64,000 nucleotides of DNA from an uncultured Burkholderiales bacterium (GCA_903949285.1 CAJAYT010000102.1:1-64000), one strand, 5' to 3'; shown: positions 8,366-18,645, counted from the stretch's first letter. Notes: generated by a model not told the origin, from the sequence alone. Numbers and translations: made by a program.

Positions 8366-9253
8366 TCAATCAGACCGGGGCACTCTTACGACCAGACTCA
8401 CGCCCACCGCTGTCAGCGCAACACCCAGTAAGGTGGTAAGTGTAATAGGTTCTGAAAATAACAACCAAGCCAGTAAAGCAGTTGTTGGAGGCACTAGGTA
8501 CATTAAACTCGTCACACTTGAAGCAGCGCCCTTTTGGATCAACAAATAAAAAAGTGAGCTTGCCCCAATGGTTAGGCCAAAAACCGACCAAGTCAATGCG
8601 TAGAAAAATTGACTGCTCCACTGAATGGACTCTGACTCAATGAGTGCGAGTGGCAATGTGACTAAAGCAGAGGCCATGAGTTGGATCGTATTGGCGGTTC
8701 TGACATCACAGGCCTTTAGGAAAGATTTTTGATAAAGGGTACCGATCGTAATGCTCAAGAGCGCTATCACTTCTGCGATTAGACCCCACATCGTTACTTC
8801 AATACCGCCGATGAGTTTGTTAAATAAAACGAGCACCACCCCACCTAAACCTAGCCATAAGCCGCCCCACTGACGTAAGGAGATTTGATGGCGCTGTGAG
8901 GATAACCAAAATGCTGTGAGCACAGGTTGAAGTCCCACGATCAAGGCCGTCAGACCCGATCCAATCCCAGACTTGACCCCAAACCATACGCCGCCTAAGT
9001 AACCCGCCTGGATAAATAGTCCCGCAACACTCAAATGCAACCACTGAGCTCTGTCTTGTGGCCATGCGACTTTTGCGATGTAAATCCAGGGCAACAAACA
9101 AGCAATCGAGAATAAAAACCTTAGCTCCAAGAACTTAAAAGGCGGGGACAAAGGCATTCCGTATCGGGCCACTATGAACCCCGTGCTCCACAAAAGCACG
9201 AACAAAGGGGGCATTACACGAACCCATGAAAAGTGAGTGGATAAGCGCCTCAT
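8366..9253 (-). CDS. EamA-family (DMT) transporter
   Basis: A 295-residue inner-membrane protein with about ten hydrophobic helices arranged as two EamA repeats. The first begins PPLFVLLWSTGFIVARYGMPL and the second begins around residue 150. The family exports small metabolites such as amino acids or purines; the substrate here is unknown. Its ATG overlaps the pgsA stop by 4 bases (ATGA), so it is translationally coupled to pgsA and is the last gene of dnaE-pgsA-eamA. Confidence 0.85.
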   Translation of the reverse strand: MRRLSTHFSWVRVMPPLFVLLWSTGFIVARYGMPLSPPFKFLELRFLFSIACLLPWIYIAKVAWPQDRAQWLHLSVAGLFIQAGYLGGVWFGVKSGIGSGLTALIVGLQPVLTAFWLSSQRHQISLRQWGGLWLGLGGVVLVLFNKLIGGIEVTMWGLIAEVIALLSITIGTLYQKSFLKACDVRTANTIQLMASALVTLPLALIESESIQWSSQFFYALTWSVFGLTIGASSLFYLLIQKGAASSVTSLMYLVPPTTALLAWLLFSEPITLTTLLGVALTAVGVSLVVRVPRSD

Positions 9254-9816
9254 CCGACTTTAGCGCGAATATGGGGTAACGCCTTTTGCAAATAATAAAT
9301 CATGGACCATACGGTTAGCACGGCAGCTATCCAAATTAGATACTGTCCTATGATCCCCGTATCCCACTGCCCCCATAACTTCCCGTCATAAAGCAAAAAG
9401 GGAATTGCAACCATTTGCGCAGTTGTCTTCACTTTCCCAATCATATGCACTGCAACACTTTTTAGAGCGCCAATTTGAGCCATCCACTCGCGCAGTGCTG
9501 AGATAGCAATTTCGCGTCCAATAATTATGAGCGCTACAAAAACATCAGCTCGCCCAAGGTGCACCAATACCAACAAACTTGCACATACCAAAAACTTATC
9601 AGCTACGGGGTCCAAAAAAGCCCCAAAAGCAGAGGTCTGATTCAGTTTGCGTGCCAAGTAGCCGTCAAGCCAATCCGTTAATGCGAATACAACGAACATA
9701 GCTGTCGCAGCCGTATTTTGTGTTTGTTGATCAAAGGGGAGATAGAAAACTGCGGCCAAAAGTGGGATGGCAACTATTCTCGTCCAAGTCAAAAGAGTAG
9801 GTATGGTGTAGAACAT
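9250..9816 (-). CDS. pgsA: CDP-diacylglycerol--glycerol-3-phosphate 3-phosphatidyltransferase
   Basis: A 188-residue membrane enzyme that makes phosphatidylglycerol phosphate, the committed step to phosphatidylglycerol and cardiolipin. It has the CDP-alcohol phosphotransferase motif D-G-x2-A-R-x8-G-x3-D-x3-D, visible as DWLDGYLARK followed by GAFLDPVADK with the four metal-binding aspartates. Several hydrophobic helices follow. The frame is open to a TTG at 9825 that overlaps the dnaE stop; the ATG at 9816 was preferred. It is coupled with dnaE upstream and the EamA gene downstream. Confidence 0.92.
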   Translation of the reverse strand: MFYTIPTLLTWTRIVAIPLLAAVFYLPFDQQTQNTAATAMFVVFALTDWLDGYLARKLNQTSAFGAFLDPVADKFLVCASLLVLVHLGRADVFVALIIIGREIAISALREWMAQIGALKSVAVHMIGKVKTTAQMVAIPFLLYDGKLWGQWDTGIIGQYLIWIAAVLTVWSMIYYLQKALPHIRAKVG

Positions 9817-9821
9817 CTCAA

Positions 9822-12800
9822 TCAATCATAAATAACTTGGGCTTGCCCCAAATAGGCTTGGTGAGTCCAACCTGCAATCGCAGCATCGGTTGGATAAAAA
9901 CGGGCTGAATTACCCAGTTCAATTTCTGCTTGCACATCGCCTCTTAAGAGTTGCATTCGCACCCCTAGTCCTCGCACGATTTCTCCGTGCTCTGTCAACT
10001 CCTGCCTAGGTGGAAACTCTTTGAGTAACCGAGCCACATCAGGGTTTGATCCATTCACGAGAAGTTTAAGGTATTTACCAAATCTGCACCGCGCGCCCGC
10101 CAAGTCCCAGATCTGTTGAATATTGACCCTGAGAGCACCCGCACCTGAAAATCGGTCCACCTGGACGCGGGCCATGACGATAATCAATTCATCTTCTTTC
10201 AGAATGTTTTTATGTGCATTCATCAGTTTCTCATCTACGGCGGCATCAAGGCACGCCGTTTTGTCATCCAACTTAAATAGCGCAAGCTTGCCCCGTTGGC
10301 CCGTAATCACTCTAAACTCACTCACCATGCCTGCTAACAACTGTGGCTCTTTGGATTCGCTGATATCCTTGAGAGAGCGCTTTGCAAAGCGCCTGACCTC
10401 GGCTTGCACTTCATCAAATAAATGACCGGACAAGTAAAAACCAAGAGCTGCTTTCTCGTTGGAGAGTTGCTCACGCACGCCCCAAGGTTTTTGAACGACG
10501 TGTTCGGGCTCCTCTTGCATAGATCCGACGCCGCCGTCGTGCGCATCAAATAGGCCCCCTTGGTTGGCACTGGACTCAACGGCCAGGGCGTATTCAAAAG
10601 CTTTATCTAGGGTTGCAACCAAAGTGGCCCTGTCCCTGCTGACGCAGTCAAAAGCACCAGCCTTGATCAATGCCTCTACGGAGCGTTTGTTGACTTTGGA
10701 GCGGTCAATTCGCTTACAAAAATCGTACAAGCTAGTGAAAGGACCATTTTCCTCTCTCTCGCGAACGATCGCCTCAACGGCTTGTTGACCAGTACCCTTG
10801 ACGGCTCCGAGTCCATAACAAACCATTGAATTGGAGACGGGCCAAAAGTGATAATTACCTCGGTTCACATTGGGGGATTCAAAGTCAACACCAAAACGCT
10901 TTGCATCCTCAAACAGCACACGTAGTTTGTCGGTGTTATCCATCTCAACGGTCATGTTGGCGCAGAAAAACTCAGCCGTGAAATGTACCTTTATCCAAGC
11001 CGTGTGATAAGCGAGAAGGGAGTAAGCTGCGGCGTGTGATTTGTTGAATCCGTATCCGGCAAATCGCTCCATTAAGTCAAAGATTTCGTCCGCAGTTTCC
11101 AGGGTTATATTGTTTTTAACCGCACCGTCTCTGAAAATCTGCCGATGTAACGCCATCTCTTCGGCTTTTTTCTTACCCATAGCGCGGCGCAGTAAATCTG
11201 CACCACCAAGCGTATACCCACCCAGCACCTGAGCCGTTTGCATCACCTGCTCTTGGTAGACCATAATGCCGTAGGTCTCTGAGAGCACGCCCTCCACCAA
11301 GGGATGTGGATAGATAACTTCCTCACGCCCATGCTTTCTCGCAACAAAACTTGGAATCAAATCCATCGGACCAGGGCGGTATAAAGCATTGAGAGCAATT
11401 AAATCTTCAAGTCGAGTGGGTTTAGCGTCTCTTAGCATGCCCTGCATGCCGCGACTCTCAAACTGAAACACAGCCTCTGTCTTGCCTTCAGTAAAAAGCT
11501 CGTAAGTCTCTTTGTCGTCTAAAGGAATATCTTCAAACGCAAAATTCTCTTGCCCTGGGTGCCTGGACTTGATGAGCTCCTTAGCACGCTCCAAGATAGT
11601 AAGCGTTGCCAATCCCAAGAAGTCAAACTTCACTAGCCCAGCCGCTTCAACATCGTCTTTATCAAACTGACTGACTGCAGAGTCACTGCCCGGCTGCTGG
11701 TACAAGGGACAAAAGTCCGTTAACTGTCCAGGAGCAATAAGAACTCCCCCTGCATGCATTCCCACATTGCGGGTAAGTCCCTCTAGGTTTTGAGCCAAGG
11801 AGAATAAAATTTTTGTCTCCTCCTCATGTTCAAGTCGATCTGCAAGCACAGGCTCTGCTTCGATCGCTTTTTCAAGCGTCATATGAACGCCTGGTTTGTT
11901 GGGGATGAGCTTAGCAATCCCGTCGCAAAAGGAATAATTCAAGTCCAACACGCGCCCCACATCCCTAATGGCAGCACGAGCTGCCATGGTTCCAAAAGTA
12001 ACGATTTGTGAAACTGCGTCTCGTCCGTATTTTTGCTTTACATATTCAATCACCCTGTCTCTATTGGCTTGGCAAAAGTCAATATCAAAATCAGGCATCG
12101 ATACACGCTCTGGATTTAAGAAGCGCTCAAAGAGTAGGTTATATTGCAAAGGATCTAAGTCAGTGATCTTCAGCGCGTAGGCAACCAATGAACCCGCACC
12201 TGATCCGCGACCCGGTCCAACAGGGCAGCCGTTATTTTTGGCCCAATTGATAAAGTCACTCACAATAAGAAAGTACCCTGGGAAGCCCATTTTCAAAATG
12301 GTATTGATCTCAAAGTCAAGCCGCTCGATATAGGTCGCAGCTTTCTCAGCCCTAACGCTGTCCATGGGAAATAAATGTTTTAAGCGCTGCTCTAATCCTT
12401 TGTGAGATTCTTGCCTAAAGAACTCATCAATGGGCATTGGTTTACCGTCAATCTCAGGCGTTGGGTAGTTGGGCAACTGAGGCTTGCCCAAGGAAAGAGT
12501 CAAATTACAACGTTTGGCTATTTCTAAGCTATTTGCAATTGCTGAGGGAACATCTTTAAAGAGTTCGTGCATTTGCAGGCTGCTTTTGAAATACTGATCT
12601 GGTGTGAATCTTCTGACCCGTCTTGTATTGCCCAAAATCTCACCCTCAGCAATACAAACACGAGCCTCATGGGCCTCGTAGTCATCAGCCTTTAAAAACT
12701 GTAAGGGATGAGTGGCAACGACTGGTAACTTAAGCTGAGAGGCAAGCTGAACGCTTGCTTGAACCAGTTTTTCATCCTCAGGGCGACCTGCTCGCTGGAG

Positions 12801-13298
12801 CTCAATGTAGAAGCGATGGGGGAAGATCTCAGCTAAATCCAAAGCAATTTGGCTGGCCTTAGAGTTATCTTGATTGATAAGTGCTTGCCCCAACGCTCCT
12901 GTAGCCCCCCCCGAGAGCGCGATCAGACCACCCGAATGGTCTTTGAGCCAATCAAGCTTGATCAGACTTTGGGTTTTACAGACATTCTCTGTCCACCCTT
13001 TGGTCAAGAGCTGACACAAGTTCAAATAGCCTTGTGAATTTTGTACCAGCAACAAAAGGCGCGTATTTAAATCTGCCCGTGCGGGATCGTGTTGAAGGTG
13101 AATGTCTGCGCCGATGAGGGGTTTAACACCGCTGGATCGACATTCCTTGTAAAACTTGATGGCACCAAAAAGATTGTTTAAATCCGTTATTGCAAGTGCA
13201 GGTTGTTTATCGGACTGTGCGGCTTGTACGACTTGCTCGATCCGGTTCGATCCATCAATAACGGAGTACTCAGTGTGCAAGCGCAAGTGAACAAACAT
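9822..13298 (-). CDS. dnaE: DNA polymerase III alpha subunit
   Basis: A protein of about 1158 residues, the catalytic subunit of the replicative polymerase. The N-terminal PHP domain starts FVHLRLHTEYSVIDG. The polymerase active site includes GPGRGSGAGSLVAYAL and the metal-binding PDFDIDF. GYGFNKSHAAAYSLLAYHTAWIK lies in the fingers region, and an OB-fold region follows near the C-terminus. The ATG at 13298 gives the standard N-terminus; the upstream TTG at 13319 adds seven residues and is unlikely. The coding strand has a run of eight G residues at 12912-12905 (Leu-Ser-Gly-Gly) without disturbing the frame. It overlaps or abuts pgsA. Confidence 0.97.
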   Translation of the reverse strand: MFVHLRLHTEYSVIDGSNRIEQVVQAAQSDKQPALAITDLNNLFGAIKFYKECRSSGVKPLIGADIHLQHDPARADLNTRLLLLVQNSQGYLNLCQLLTKGWTENVCKTQSLIKLDWLKDHSGGLIALSGGATGALGQALINQDNSKASQIALDLAEIFPHRFYIELQRAGRPEDEKLVQASVQLASQLKLPVVATHPLQFLKADDYEAHEARVCIAEGEILGNTRRVRRFTPDQYFKSSLQMHELFKDVPSAIANSLEIAKRCNLTLSLGKPQLPNYPTPEIDGKPMPIDEFFRQESHKGLEQRLKHLFPMDSVRAEKAATYIERLDFEINTILKMGFPGYFLIVSDFINWAKNNGCPVGPGRGSGAGSLVAYALKITDLDPLQYNLLFERFLNPERVSMPDFDIDFCQANRDRVIEYVKQKYGRDAVSQIVTFGTMAARAAIRDVGRVLDLNYSFCDGIAKLIPNKPGVHMTLEKAIEAEPVLADRLEHEEETKILFSLAQNLEGLTRNVGMHAGGVLIAPGQLTDFCPLYQQPGSDSAVSQFDKDDVEAAGLVKFDFLGLATLTILERAKELIKSRHPGQENFAFEDIPLDDKETYELFTEGKTEAVFQFESRGMQGMLRDAKPTRLEDLIALNALYRPGPMDLIPSFVARKHGREEVIYPHPLVEGVLSETYGIMVYQEQVMQTAQVLGGYTLGGADLLRRAMGKKKAEEMALHRQIFRDGAVKNNITLETADEIFDLMERFAGYGFNKSHAAAYSLLAYHTAWIKVHFTAEFFCANMTVEMDNTDKLRVLFEDAKRFGVDFESPNVNRGNYHFWPVSNSMVCYGLGAVKGTGQQAVEAIVREREENGPFTSLYDFCKRIDRSKVNKRSVEALIKAGAFDCVSRDRATLVATLDKAFEYALAVESSANQGGLFDAHDGGVGSMQEEPEHVVQKPWGVREQLSNEKAALGFYLSGHLFDEVQAEVRRFAKRSLKDISESKEPQLLAGMVSEFRVITGQRGKLALFKLDDKTACLDAAVDEKLMNAHKNILKEDELIIVMARVQVDRFSGAGALRVNIQQIWDLAGARCRFGKYLKLLVNGSNPDVARLLKEFPPRQELTEHGEIVRGLGVRMQLLRGDVQAEIELGNSARFYPTDAAIAGWTHQAYLGQAQVIYD

Positions 13299-13470
13299 AT
13301 CAGTCAAACTATTAATCAATAATCAATTAAAAAAACCACTAACCAAAATACGCAAACCTAACCCAAGCTTTATTCAAACCTTGCGCAACTATTCCAAGTT
13401 ATGGAGTGACAACAAGGAACAAACCGGTCAATCAAAATAGTTCATCATAACTATCCACTGAGGAATATCA

Positions 13471-14121
13471 CTACGCACTAGTCTGCTCCATTGCCTGCTC
13501 CATAGCCTGCACCAGTGTCTCAGGCGACTGAGCGCCACTCACAGCCAATTTACCGTTAAAAACAAAGAAAGGGACGCCTTGAACGCCCATCTGACGAGCC
13601 TGAACATCAGCTTCTTCTATCCTCAGCACCGCCTCGGGTGAGTGAAGCGCTTCCTGAGTCCGTTGCTGATCTAACCCGACTTGCATAGCTATTTGTTCAA
13701 GTACCAGGTCATTGGTTAGGTCCTGGGCTTGGATGAAGTAAGCATCAAACAAAGCCTGAACCATCAATTCTTGCAAATGGGTACCTTCGCAAGCAGCAAT
13801 AAGGCTATGGGCTTTACGAGTATTGGGCTGCCTTTTGATTTGGTCAAACGCAAACTCGATTCCCACCTCCAATCCGACCCCTTTGACTCGGTCATACACA
13901 GTTGCTGCCCGGTCACCAAATTTTCGACTCACGTATTCAGCCCGCTCCACCCCTTCTGCCTGCAAATCAGGATTGAGTTGAAAGGGGTGCCAACGCACAG
14001 TAGGCGCCTCTGAGTCTGGATTTTCTTTCTTAAACTGATCGAGTGCAGCTTGCAACCTTACCTTGCCAATGTAGCACCAAGGACAAACCACATCAGAGAT
14101 TACATCAACCGTTAAAGACAT
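13471..14121 (-). CDS. FrnE-like DsbA-family oxidoreductase
   Basis: A 216-residue thioredoxin-fold protein with an inserted helical domain. The redox motif CPWC (Cys13, Cys16) lies just after the first strand (VDVISDVVCPWCYIGK). The cis-proline loop is seen as QGVPFFVFNGK, followed by a GAQSPETLVQAM helix. There is no signal peptide, so it is cytoplasmic, as expected for FrnE-like proteins rather than periplasmic DsbA. Relatives act in disulfide or polyketide chemistry or as glutathione-dependent isomerases. It is divergent from trxA, 274 bases away, suggesting a shared redox-related neighbourhood. Confidence 0.85.
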   Translation of the reverse strand: MSLTVDVISDVVCPWCYIGKVRLQAALDQFKKENPDSEAPTVRWHPFQLNPDLQAEGVERAEYVSRKFGDRAATVYDRVKGVGLEVGIEFAFDQIKRQPNTRKAHSLIAACEGTHLQELMVQALFDAYFIQAQDLTNDLVLEQIAMQVGLDQQRTQEALHSPEAVLRIEEADVQARQMGVQGVPFFVFNGKLAVSGAQSPETLVQAMEQAMEQTSA

Positions 14122-14395
14122 CTTAGAGACTCCGAATCCATTGTTACAGCAAGTTAGGTCAATTTAAGGCAAATCAAAGCAAAAACTCGCACCGCGTTGG
14201 ATGCGGCTGCACTCCAGTGTAGTCCACCTTTAATAGCCTGGATCAAGTGTTTTTTTGGAGTTTCTGTCACAATGGGGTTTATGTCACAATTTGGGACTTG
14301 CGTTGCGGTGGCCTCAGATCCGCTTAAACGATCATGAATCGTCTACTCAGACCAAAAATTTTACCGATCCCTCACAAATACTTAAAGGAAAGATC

Positions 14396-14728
14396 ATGGC
14401 AAGCGAGCTAATTAAGCATATTTCTGACGACAGCTTTGAGAAAGAAGTTCTCCAATCAACCGAGCCGGTACTCGTTGATTACTGGGCAGAGTGGTGCGGC
14501 CCATGCAAAATGATCGCTCCAATTTTGGACGAGGTAGCGGGAAACTACCAGGGTAAATTACAGATCGCAAAAATGAATGTTGACGAAAACCGTGAAATCC
14601 CTGGCAAATTCGGCATTCGCGGGATCCCAACATTGATGCTGTTTAAAAACGGCCAGCTCGCTGCTACGAAAGTGGGAGCCCTCAGTAAATCCCAGCTAAC
14701 TGAGTTTATCGACCAACAACTGGCTTGA
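14396..14728 (+). CDS. trxA: Thioredoxin 1
   Basis: A 110-residue cytoplasmic dithiol reductant. It has the active-site WCGPC (Cys34, Cys37), [19 protein letters not shown], the cis-proline segment [14 protein letters not shown] and the C-terminal helix. The start is the ATG at 14396, preceded by AAAGGAA; the longer frame back to 14255 has no matching family sequence. It precedes rho, as in many proteobacteria, and can supply electrons to the thioredoxin-dependent ArsC at 2624. Confidence 0.96.
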   Translation: MASELIKHISDDSFEKEVLQSTEPVLVDYWAEWCGPCKMIAPILDEVAGNYQGKLQIAKMNVDENREIPGKFGIRGIPTLMLFKNGQLAATKVGALSKSQLTEFIDQQLA

Positions 14729-14901
14729 GTTTTAACCCCCCCCAAACCTTCCTCAACCAAGGTTCACCTGATCTTAAAGTGAGCCCTTTCGTTGCAAATT
14801 GGGGGAATGCAGGGAAGTTTGTACACACCAGCAGAACCATTGGTTTTTCAGTTGGAATGGCCAAATTCACTTCCCGCCTCTTTTTCCTGTCATAATACGC
14901 T

Positions 14902-14964
14902 CACATCACCTGGCCTTTTTAACAAAGGCCGGCTCATGTGATTAAATTTGGGCACTAAGCCCAA
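14902..14964 (+). promoter_or_regulatory. Structured rho leader with two hairpins
   Basis: In the 295-base trxA-rho gap, 14902-14940 forms a nested inverted repeat: outer CACAT/ATGTG and inner GGCCTTT/AAAGGCC. A second hairpin, TTGGGC/GCCCAA with a 5-base loop, lies at 14948-14964. Neither has a clear T-run after it. A CATAAT -10-like hexamer lies just upstream at 14891. Rho is known to autoregulate through attenuation in its leader, so a regulatory role is plausible but inferred. Confidence 0.45.
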
Positions 14965-15023
14965 TTGAATCCAACTTCTATCCCCCCTTCCCTTATCTCG
15001 AACTCCCTCTTTGGAGTCTTTAC

Positions 15024-16286
15024 ATGCATCTTAACGAACTCAAGGCACTCCATGTGTCTGAAGTCCTCAAACAAGCTGACGATCTTGAAATAGAAAATAC
15101 GGGTCGCATGCGCAAACAAGAATTGATGTTTGCAATCATCAAAAAGAGAGCGCGCGCAGGTGAGCAAGTCTTTGCAGACGGCGTATTAGAAATACTGCCC
15201 GATGGTTTTGGATTCCTTCGCAGCCCTGACACTAGCTACACAGCGAGTACGGATGACATTTACATCAGCCCAAGTCAGGTACGCAGATTCAATCTGCACA
15301 CTGGCGATATGGTTGAGGGAGAGGTTCGCATTCCAAAGGAAGGCGAACGCTACTTCGCTCTGACCAAGCTCGATAAGGTCAACGGTGATTTACCCGAGAA
15401 CAATAAACACAAGGTTATGTTCGAGAATTTAACGCCATTGTTCCCTAAGGAGCACATGCGTTTAGAACGCGACATCAAAGGTGATGAAAACATCACTGGG
15501 CGCATTATCGATATCATTGCGCCCATCGGAAAAGGCCAGCGTGCTTTGTTGGTGGCCCCGCCCAAGAGCGGCAAAACCGTGATGATGCAACACATTGCCC
15601 ACGCCATTACTGCGAATTATCCTGATTCACACATGATGGTTTTGCTGGTTGATGAGCGACCTGAGGAGGTCACGGAGATGCAACGAAGCGTGAAAGGAGA
15701 GGTCATTGCCTCTACCTTTGACGAGGCAGCAGCCAGGCACGTGCACGTAGCCGAAATGGTTATTGAGCGCGCCAAACGACTTGTAGAGCTGAAAAAAGAT
15801 GTTGTCATTTTGCTGGACTCCATCACTCGATTAGCAAGGGCCTACAACAACGTTGTCCCCAGCTCTGGTAAAGTATTGACGGGCGGTGTGGATGCGAATG
15901 CGCTGCAAAGGCCCAAACGGTTTTTCGGTGCGGCTCGCAAGGTAGAGGAAGGCGGATCTCTAACTATCATCGCAACTGCACTGGTTGAGACCGGGAGTAG
16001 GATGGATGAGGTAATTTTTGAGGAATTCAAAGGCACGGGCAATTGTGAAATTCATTTGGACCGTCGTCTGTACGAAAAACGCGTATTCCCCGCCATCCAA
16101 CTTAACCGCAGTGGAACCCGTCGGGAGGAATTACTTTTCGCGCCTGAGATTTTGCAAAAAACACGGATTTTGCGCCAGTTGATTTACAACATGGATGAGA
16201 TTGAGTCCATGGAGTTGATGCTCAAAAACATGAAGTCAACAAAAACCAACGTTGATTTCTTTGATTTAATGCGCCGCGGCGGCTAA
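15024..16286 (+). CDS. rho: Transcription termination factor Rho
   Basis: A 420-residue hexameric RNA helicase that ends transcription at untranslated RNA. An N-terminal Rho_N helix-extension ([17 protein letters not shown]) is followed by the cold-shock-like RNA-binding domain ([12 protein letters not shown]). The ATPase domain has the Walker [12 protein letters not shown] (Lys181, Lys184), the Walker [17 protein letters not shown], the Q-loop region [20 protein letters not shown] and the R-loop. Length matches the family exactly. The start has a GGAG-type ribosome-binding site (TTTGGAGTC). Confidence 0.98.
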   Translation: MHLNELKALHVSEVLKQADDLEIENTGRMRKQELMFAIIKKRARAGEQVFADGVLEILPDGFGFLRSPDTSYTASTDDIYISPSQVRRFNLHTGDMVEGEVRIPKEGERYFALTKLDKVNGDLPENNKHKVMFENLTPLFPKEHMRLERDIKGDENITGRIIDIIAPIGKGQRALLVAPPKSGKTVMMQHIAHAITANYPDSHMMVLLVDERPEEVTEMQRSVKGEVIASTFDEAAARHVHVAEMVIERAKRLVELKKDVVILLDSITRLARAYNNVVPSSGKVLTGGVDANALQRPKRFFGAARKVEEGGSLTIIATALVETGSRMDEVIFEEFKGTGNCEIHLDRRLYEKRVFPAIQLNRSGTRREELLFAPEILQKTRILRQLIYNMDEIESMELMLKNMKSTKTNVDFFDLMRRGG

Positions 16287-16351
16287 AGCAATACTTTTGA
16301 ACTATACGCCGGACCGTATCTATGGCATAATAGCCGGTTTCGCGCAAAGTT

Positions 16352-16370
16352 CGACAGAAGTGGTCTGTCG
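16352..16370 (+). promoter_or_regulatory. Hairpin in rpmE2 leader
   Basis: A perfect 6-bp stem CGACAG/CTGTCG with a 7-base loop lies between rho and rpmE2, about 32 bases before the start. It sits downstream of a CATAAT -10-like hexamer at 16325-16330. It could be a leader structure or weak attenuator; no T-run follows. Confidence 0.3.
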
Positions 16371-16402
16371 TGGCTCGCGCAGTTGAACTATAAGGATTAA
16401 AT

Positions 16403-16660
16403 ATGAAAGAAGGAATTCATCCCGAATACCGCGAAGTCTGTTTCGTAGACCTCTCCAACGGTTTTAAGTTTGTAACGCGCTCATGCTTGAACGCAAAAGA
16501 AACCGTAAAAATGGACGACGGACGTGAACTCCCCTTGTTCAAGCTTGATACATCAAGTGAGTCACATCCCTTTTACACAGGAACTCAGAAATCTGTGGAT
16601 ACCATGGGTGGACGTGTTGAACGCTTCCGTAACAAATACGGTAAGACTGCTGCAAAGTAA
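16403..16660 (+). CDS. rpmE2: 50S ribosomal protein L31, type B
   Basis: An 85-residue ribosomal protein. [36 protein letters not shown] and [10 protein letters not shown] are typical of the B-type L31, which lacks the zinc-binding CxxC of the A type. It follows rho at 116 bases, a normal arrangement in betaproteobacteria. A ribosome-binding site (AAGGA) precedes the ATG. A strong terminator follows 16 bases after the stop. Confidence 0.96.
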   Translation: MKEGIHPEYREVCFVDLSNGFKFVTRSCLNAKETVKMDDGRELPLFKLDTSSESHPFYTGTQKSVDTMGGRVERFRNKYGKTAAK

Positions 16661-16676
16661 ACTCTTTCTCTATTTG

Positions 16677-16710
16677 AAAGGCAGCGCGGGCAACCGTTGC
16701 TGCCTTTTTT
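16677..16710 (+). terminator. Rho-independent terminator after rpmE2
   Basis: A stem AAAGGCAGC / GCTGCCTTT with a GC-rich loop is followed by a run of six T residues. It ends the rho-rpmE2 transcription unit. Confidence 0.88.
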
Positions 16711-16794
16711 ATTGTCCGCTCCCGTCTGCATTCCTTACCAGCACTTGACCGACTTCTTTGAGCACAATTTCGACACTGATGTTAAAGTAACCTT

Positions 16795-18615
16795 GTGAAT
16801 ACGCCTACCCCCGCCATAGTTCCTCAATACGCAGTAAGACGGCTGCCTCTATGTGCTTTGCTAGCTCTGAGTGCACTCTATGTACTCTCAGGTTTTTTGG
16901 GTCGCGCCCCTTGGAAGGCTGCTGATATTACGGCCTTTGGGTATATGCTGGAGTTAACACATTCGGGTCTTAGCCCTTGGCTGTGGCCCTCACTGACTCC
17001 CTCACTCGGTGGTTTATTACCCGAGATAGACAGCACACTTAGTTATGCAGTGGGTGCTTGGTCGATCGAATTCTTTACCAATCAATTGCACTTATTGGCA
17101 GCTGATACAGCTGCGCGCATCCCCTTTATTTTCTTTTTAGCACTCACACTGCTCAGCACCTGGCACTGCGTTTACTACCTCGCCCTGAGTCCACAGGCCA
17201 AGCCCGTACAGTTTGCATTTGGTGGCCAGGCTAATTCAAAGGACTACGCCCTCGCACTTGCCGATGCATGTGTGCTCGCGTTGGTAGCAACGCTTGGTTT
17301 GGCGCAACTTGGCCATGAGAGTACCCCAACTGTCGCACAGCTCGCAATGGTCAGTTTAGTCATGCTCGGCTTCTCGATGATGGCGAGTCACCCGGTGAAA
17401 GCTCAAGTTGTCCTGGGGGCAGGCCTATTTGGGCTCAGTCTTATGGGAGCGCCAAGTTTGAGTGTCATTTTGGGGATTGGCGGGGCAACCATCTGCGCAC
17501 TGGATAAAGACTCTGAAAGCAGTAAACAACACAGCTTTATGATGCTTGTGTTGTGCTTAGGCGTAGCCGTTTTAAGCCATCTACTGCACCTGTGGCAGTG
17601 GAGATTCGCACCCCTTGCACGCACTTGGTTAGAGCTCCCAAGTCTGGGCCGCCTTTGGATCTGGTTTTGTTGGCCTGTTTGGCCGCTCACTTTATGGACG
17701 CTTTGGCGCTGGCGCAAGCAATGGGCAGGAGCGCACTGGAGCAGACACCTTATTATCCCTTTGTTTCACGCATTAGTAATAAGCATCGCTGCAGTGCTCA
17801 CGTTTTCACAAGAGCGAACCCTCTTGTTAGCACTTCCCGCAATGGCCGCGCTCGCAGCCTTCTCCCTGCCCACCCTGACCCGCGGCGTAAAGGCATTGAT
17901 CGATTGGTTCACACTGCTGCTCTTTAGTGGTTGCGCATTTGTTATTTGGGTGATTTGGATTGCGTACCAAACGGGATGGCCCCAACAACCGGCTAAGAAC
18001 GTTGCGCGCTTGATACCTGGTTTTGTATCCCACTTCTATGTTTGGCCCTTCATCCTTGCGCTTATCGCAACCTTCACCTGGGGATTTATCGTTCACTGGC
18101 GCGTAGGTCGAAATCCAACAGCGCTTTGGAAAACCCTTATTTTGCCGGCGGGAGGTGCTGCACTTTGTTGGTTCTTGGTCATGAGCTTATGGCTCCCGCC
18201 TGTGGACTATGGTCGTAGTTATGCAGCTTTAACGAGCAAGGTACAAGAAAGCATTGGAGCGCCCTCTTGTGTATACGTTTGGAAACTAACTCGCCCACAG
18301 ATTACTGCTCTGGAGTATCACGCCAATTTTCAATTGATTGATTTCCAAAAAAGCGATCAACTCTTGAGCTCCGTGTTAGACCAAGTGCGCGAGGACTCAG
18401 CCAAAAACAAGTCCCCTGCTCAGACTCAAATTACAAATGACCCCTTATCTAGCACAGCACCCGAGTGCAGTTGGTTGCTTGTAAACGGTGATCAACGAAA
18501 TGAGATCCAAAAAATTATCAACAAACACCAGGCTGGAAATTGGAGTCTTGTCAAAGTACTGAGAAAACCCTCCGATCCGGATGAAGACCTTGTGATATTT
18601 AGGCATATTCAGTAG
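16795..18615 (+). CDS. Polytopic membrane protein, possible GT-C (ArnT/PMT-like) glycosyltransferase
   Basis: A 606-residue inner-membrane protein with about twelve hydrophobic segments in the first 470 residues and a soluble, probably periplasmic C-terminal domain. An acidic site in the first loop (APWKAADITAFGYMLEL) resembles the D/E-containing first periplasmic loop of ArnT/PMT-type lipid-linked-sugar transferases, but overall similarity is weak to the eye. The start is a GTG at 16795 with only a weak ribosome-binding site. The MATE gene follows at 30 bases on the same strand, so the two are probably co-transcribed. Confidence 0.55.
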   Translation: MNTPTPAIVPQYAVRRLPLCALLALSALYVLSGFLGRAPWKAADITAFGYMLELTHSGLSPWLWPSLTPSLGGLLPEIDSTLSYAVGAWSIEFFTNQLHLLAADTAARIPFIFFLALTLLSTWHCVYYLALSPQAKPVQFAFGGQANSKDYALALADACVLALVATLGLAQLGHESTPTVAQLAMVSLVMLGFSMMASHPVKAQVVLGAGLFGLSLMGAPSLSVILGIGGATICALDKDSESSKQHSFMMLVLCLGVAVLSHLLHLWQWRFAPLARTWLELPSLGRLWIWFCWPVWPLTLWTLWRWRKQWAGAHWSRHLIIPLFHALVISIAAVLTFSQERTLLLALPAMAALAAFSLPTLTRGVKALIDWFTLLLFSGCAFVIWVIWIAYQTGWPQQPAKNVARLIPGFVSHFYVWPFILALIATFTWGFIVHWRVGRNPTALWKTLILPAGGAALCWFLVMSLWLPPVDYGRSYAALTSKVQESIGAPSCVYVWKLTRPQITALEYHANFQLIDFQKSDQLLSSVLDQVREDSAKNKSPAQTQITNDPLSSTAPECSWLLVNGDQRNEIQKIINKHQAGNWSLVKVLRKPSDPDEDLVIFRHIQ

Positions 18616-18645
18616 TCATATTAGTAGCAATATCACTCGTATCTC

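Noticed and set aside
16295-16330. A promoter with TTGAAC and CATAAT before rpmE2
   Set aside because: The spacing between the two hexamers is about 23 bases, too long for a standard sigma-70 promoter; only the -10-like element is noted.
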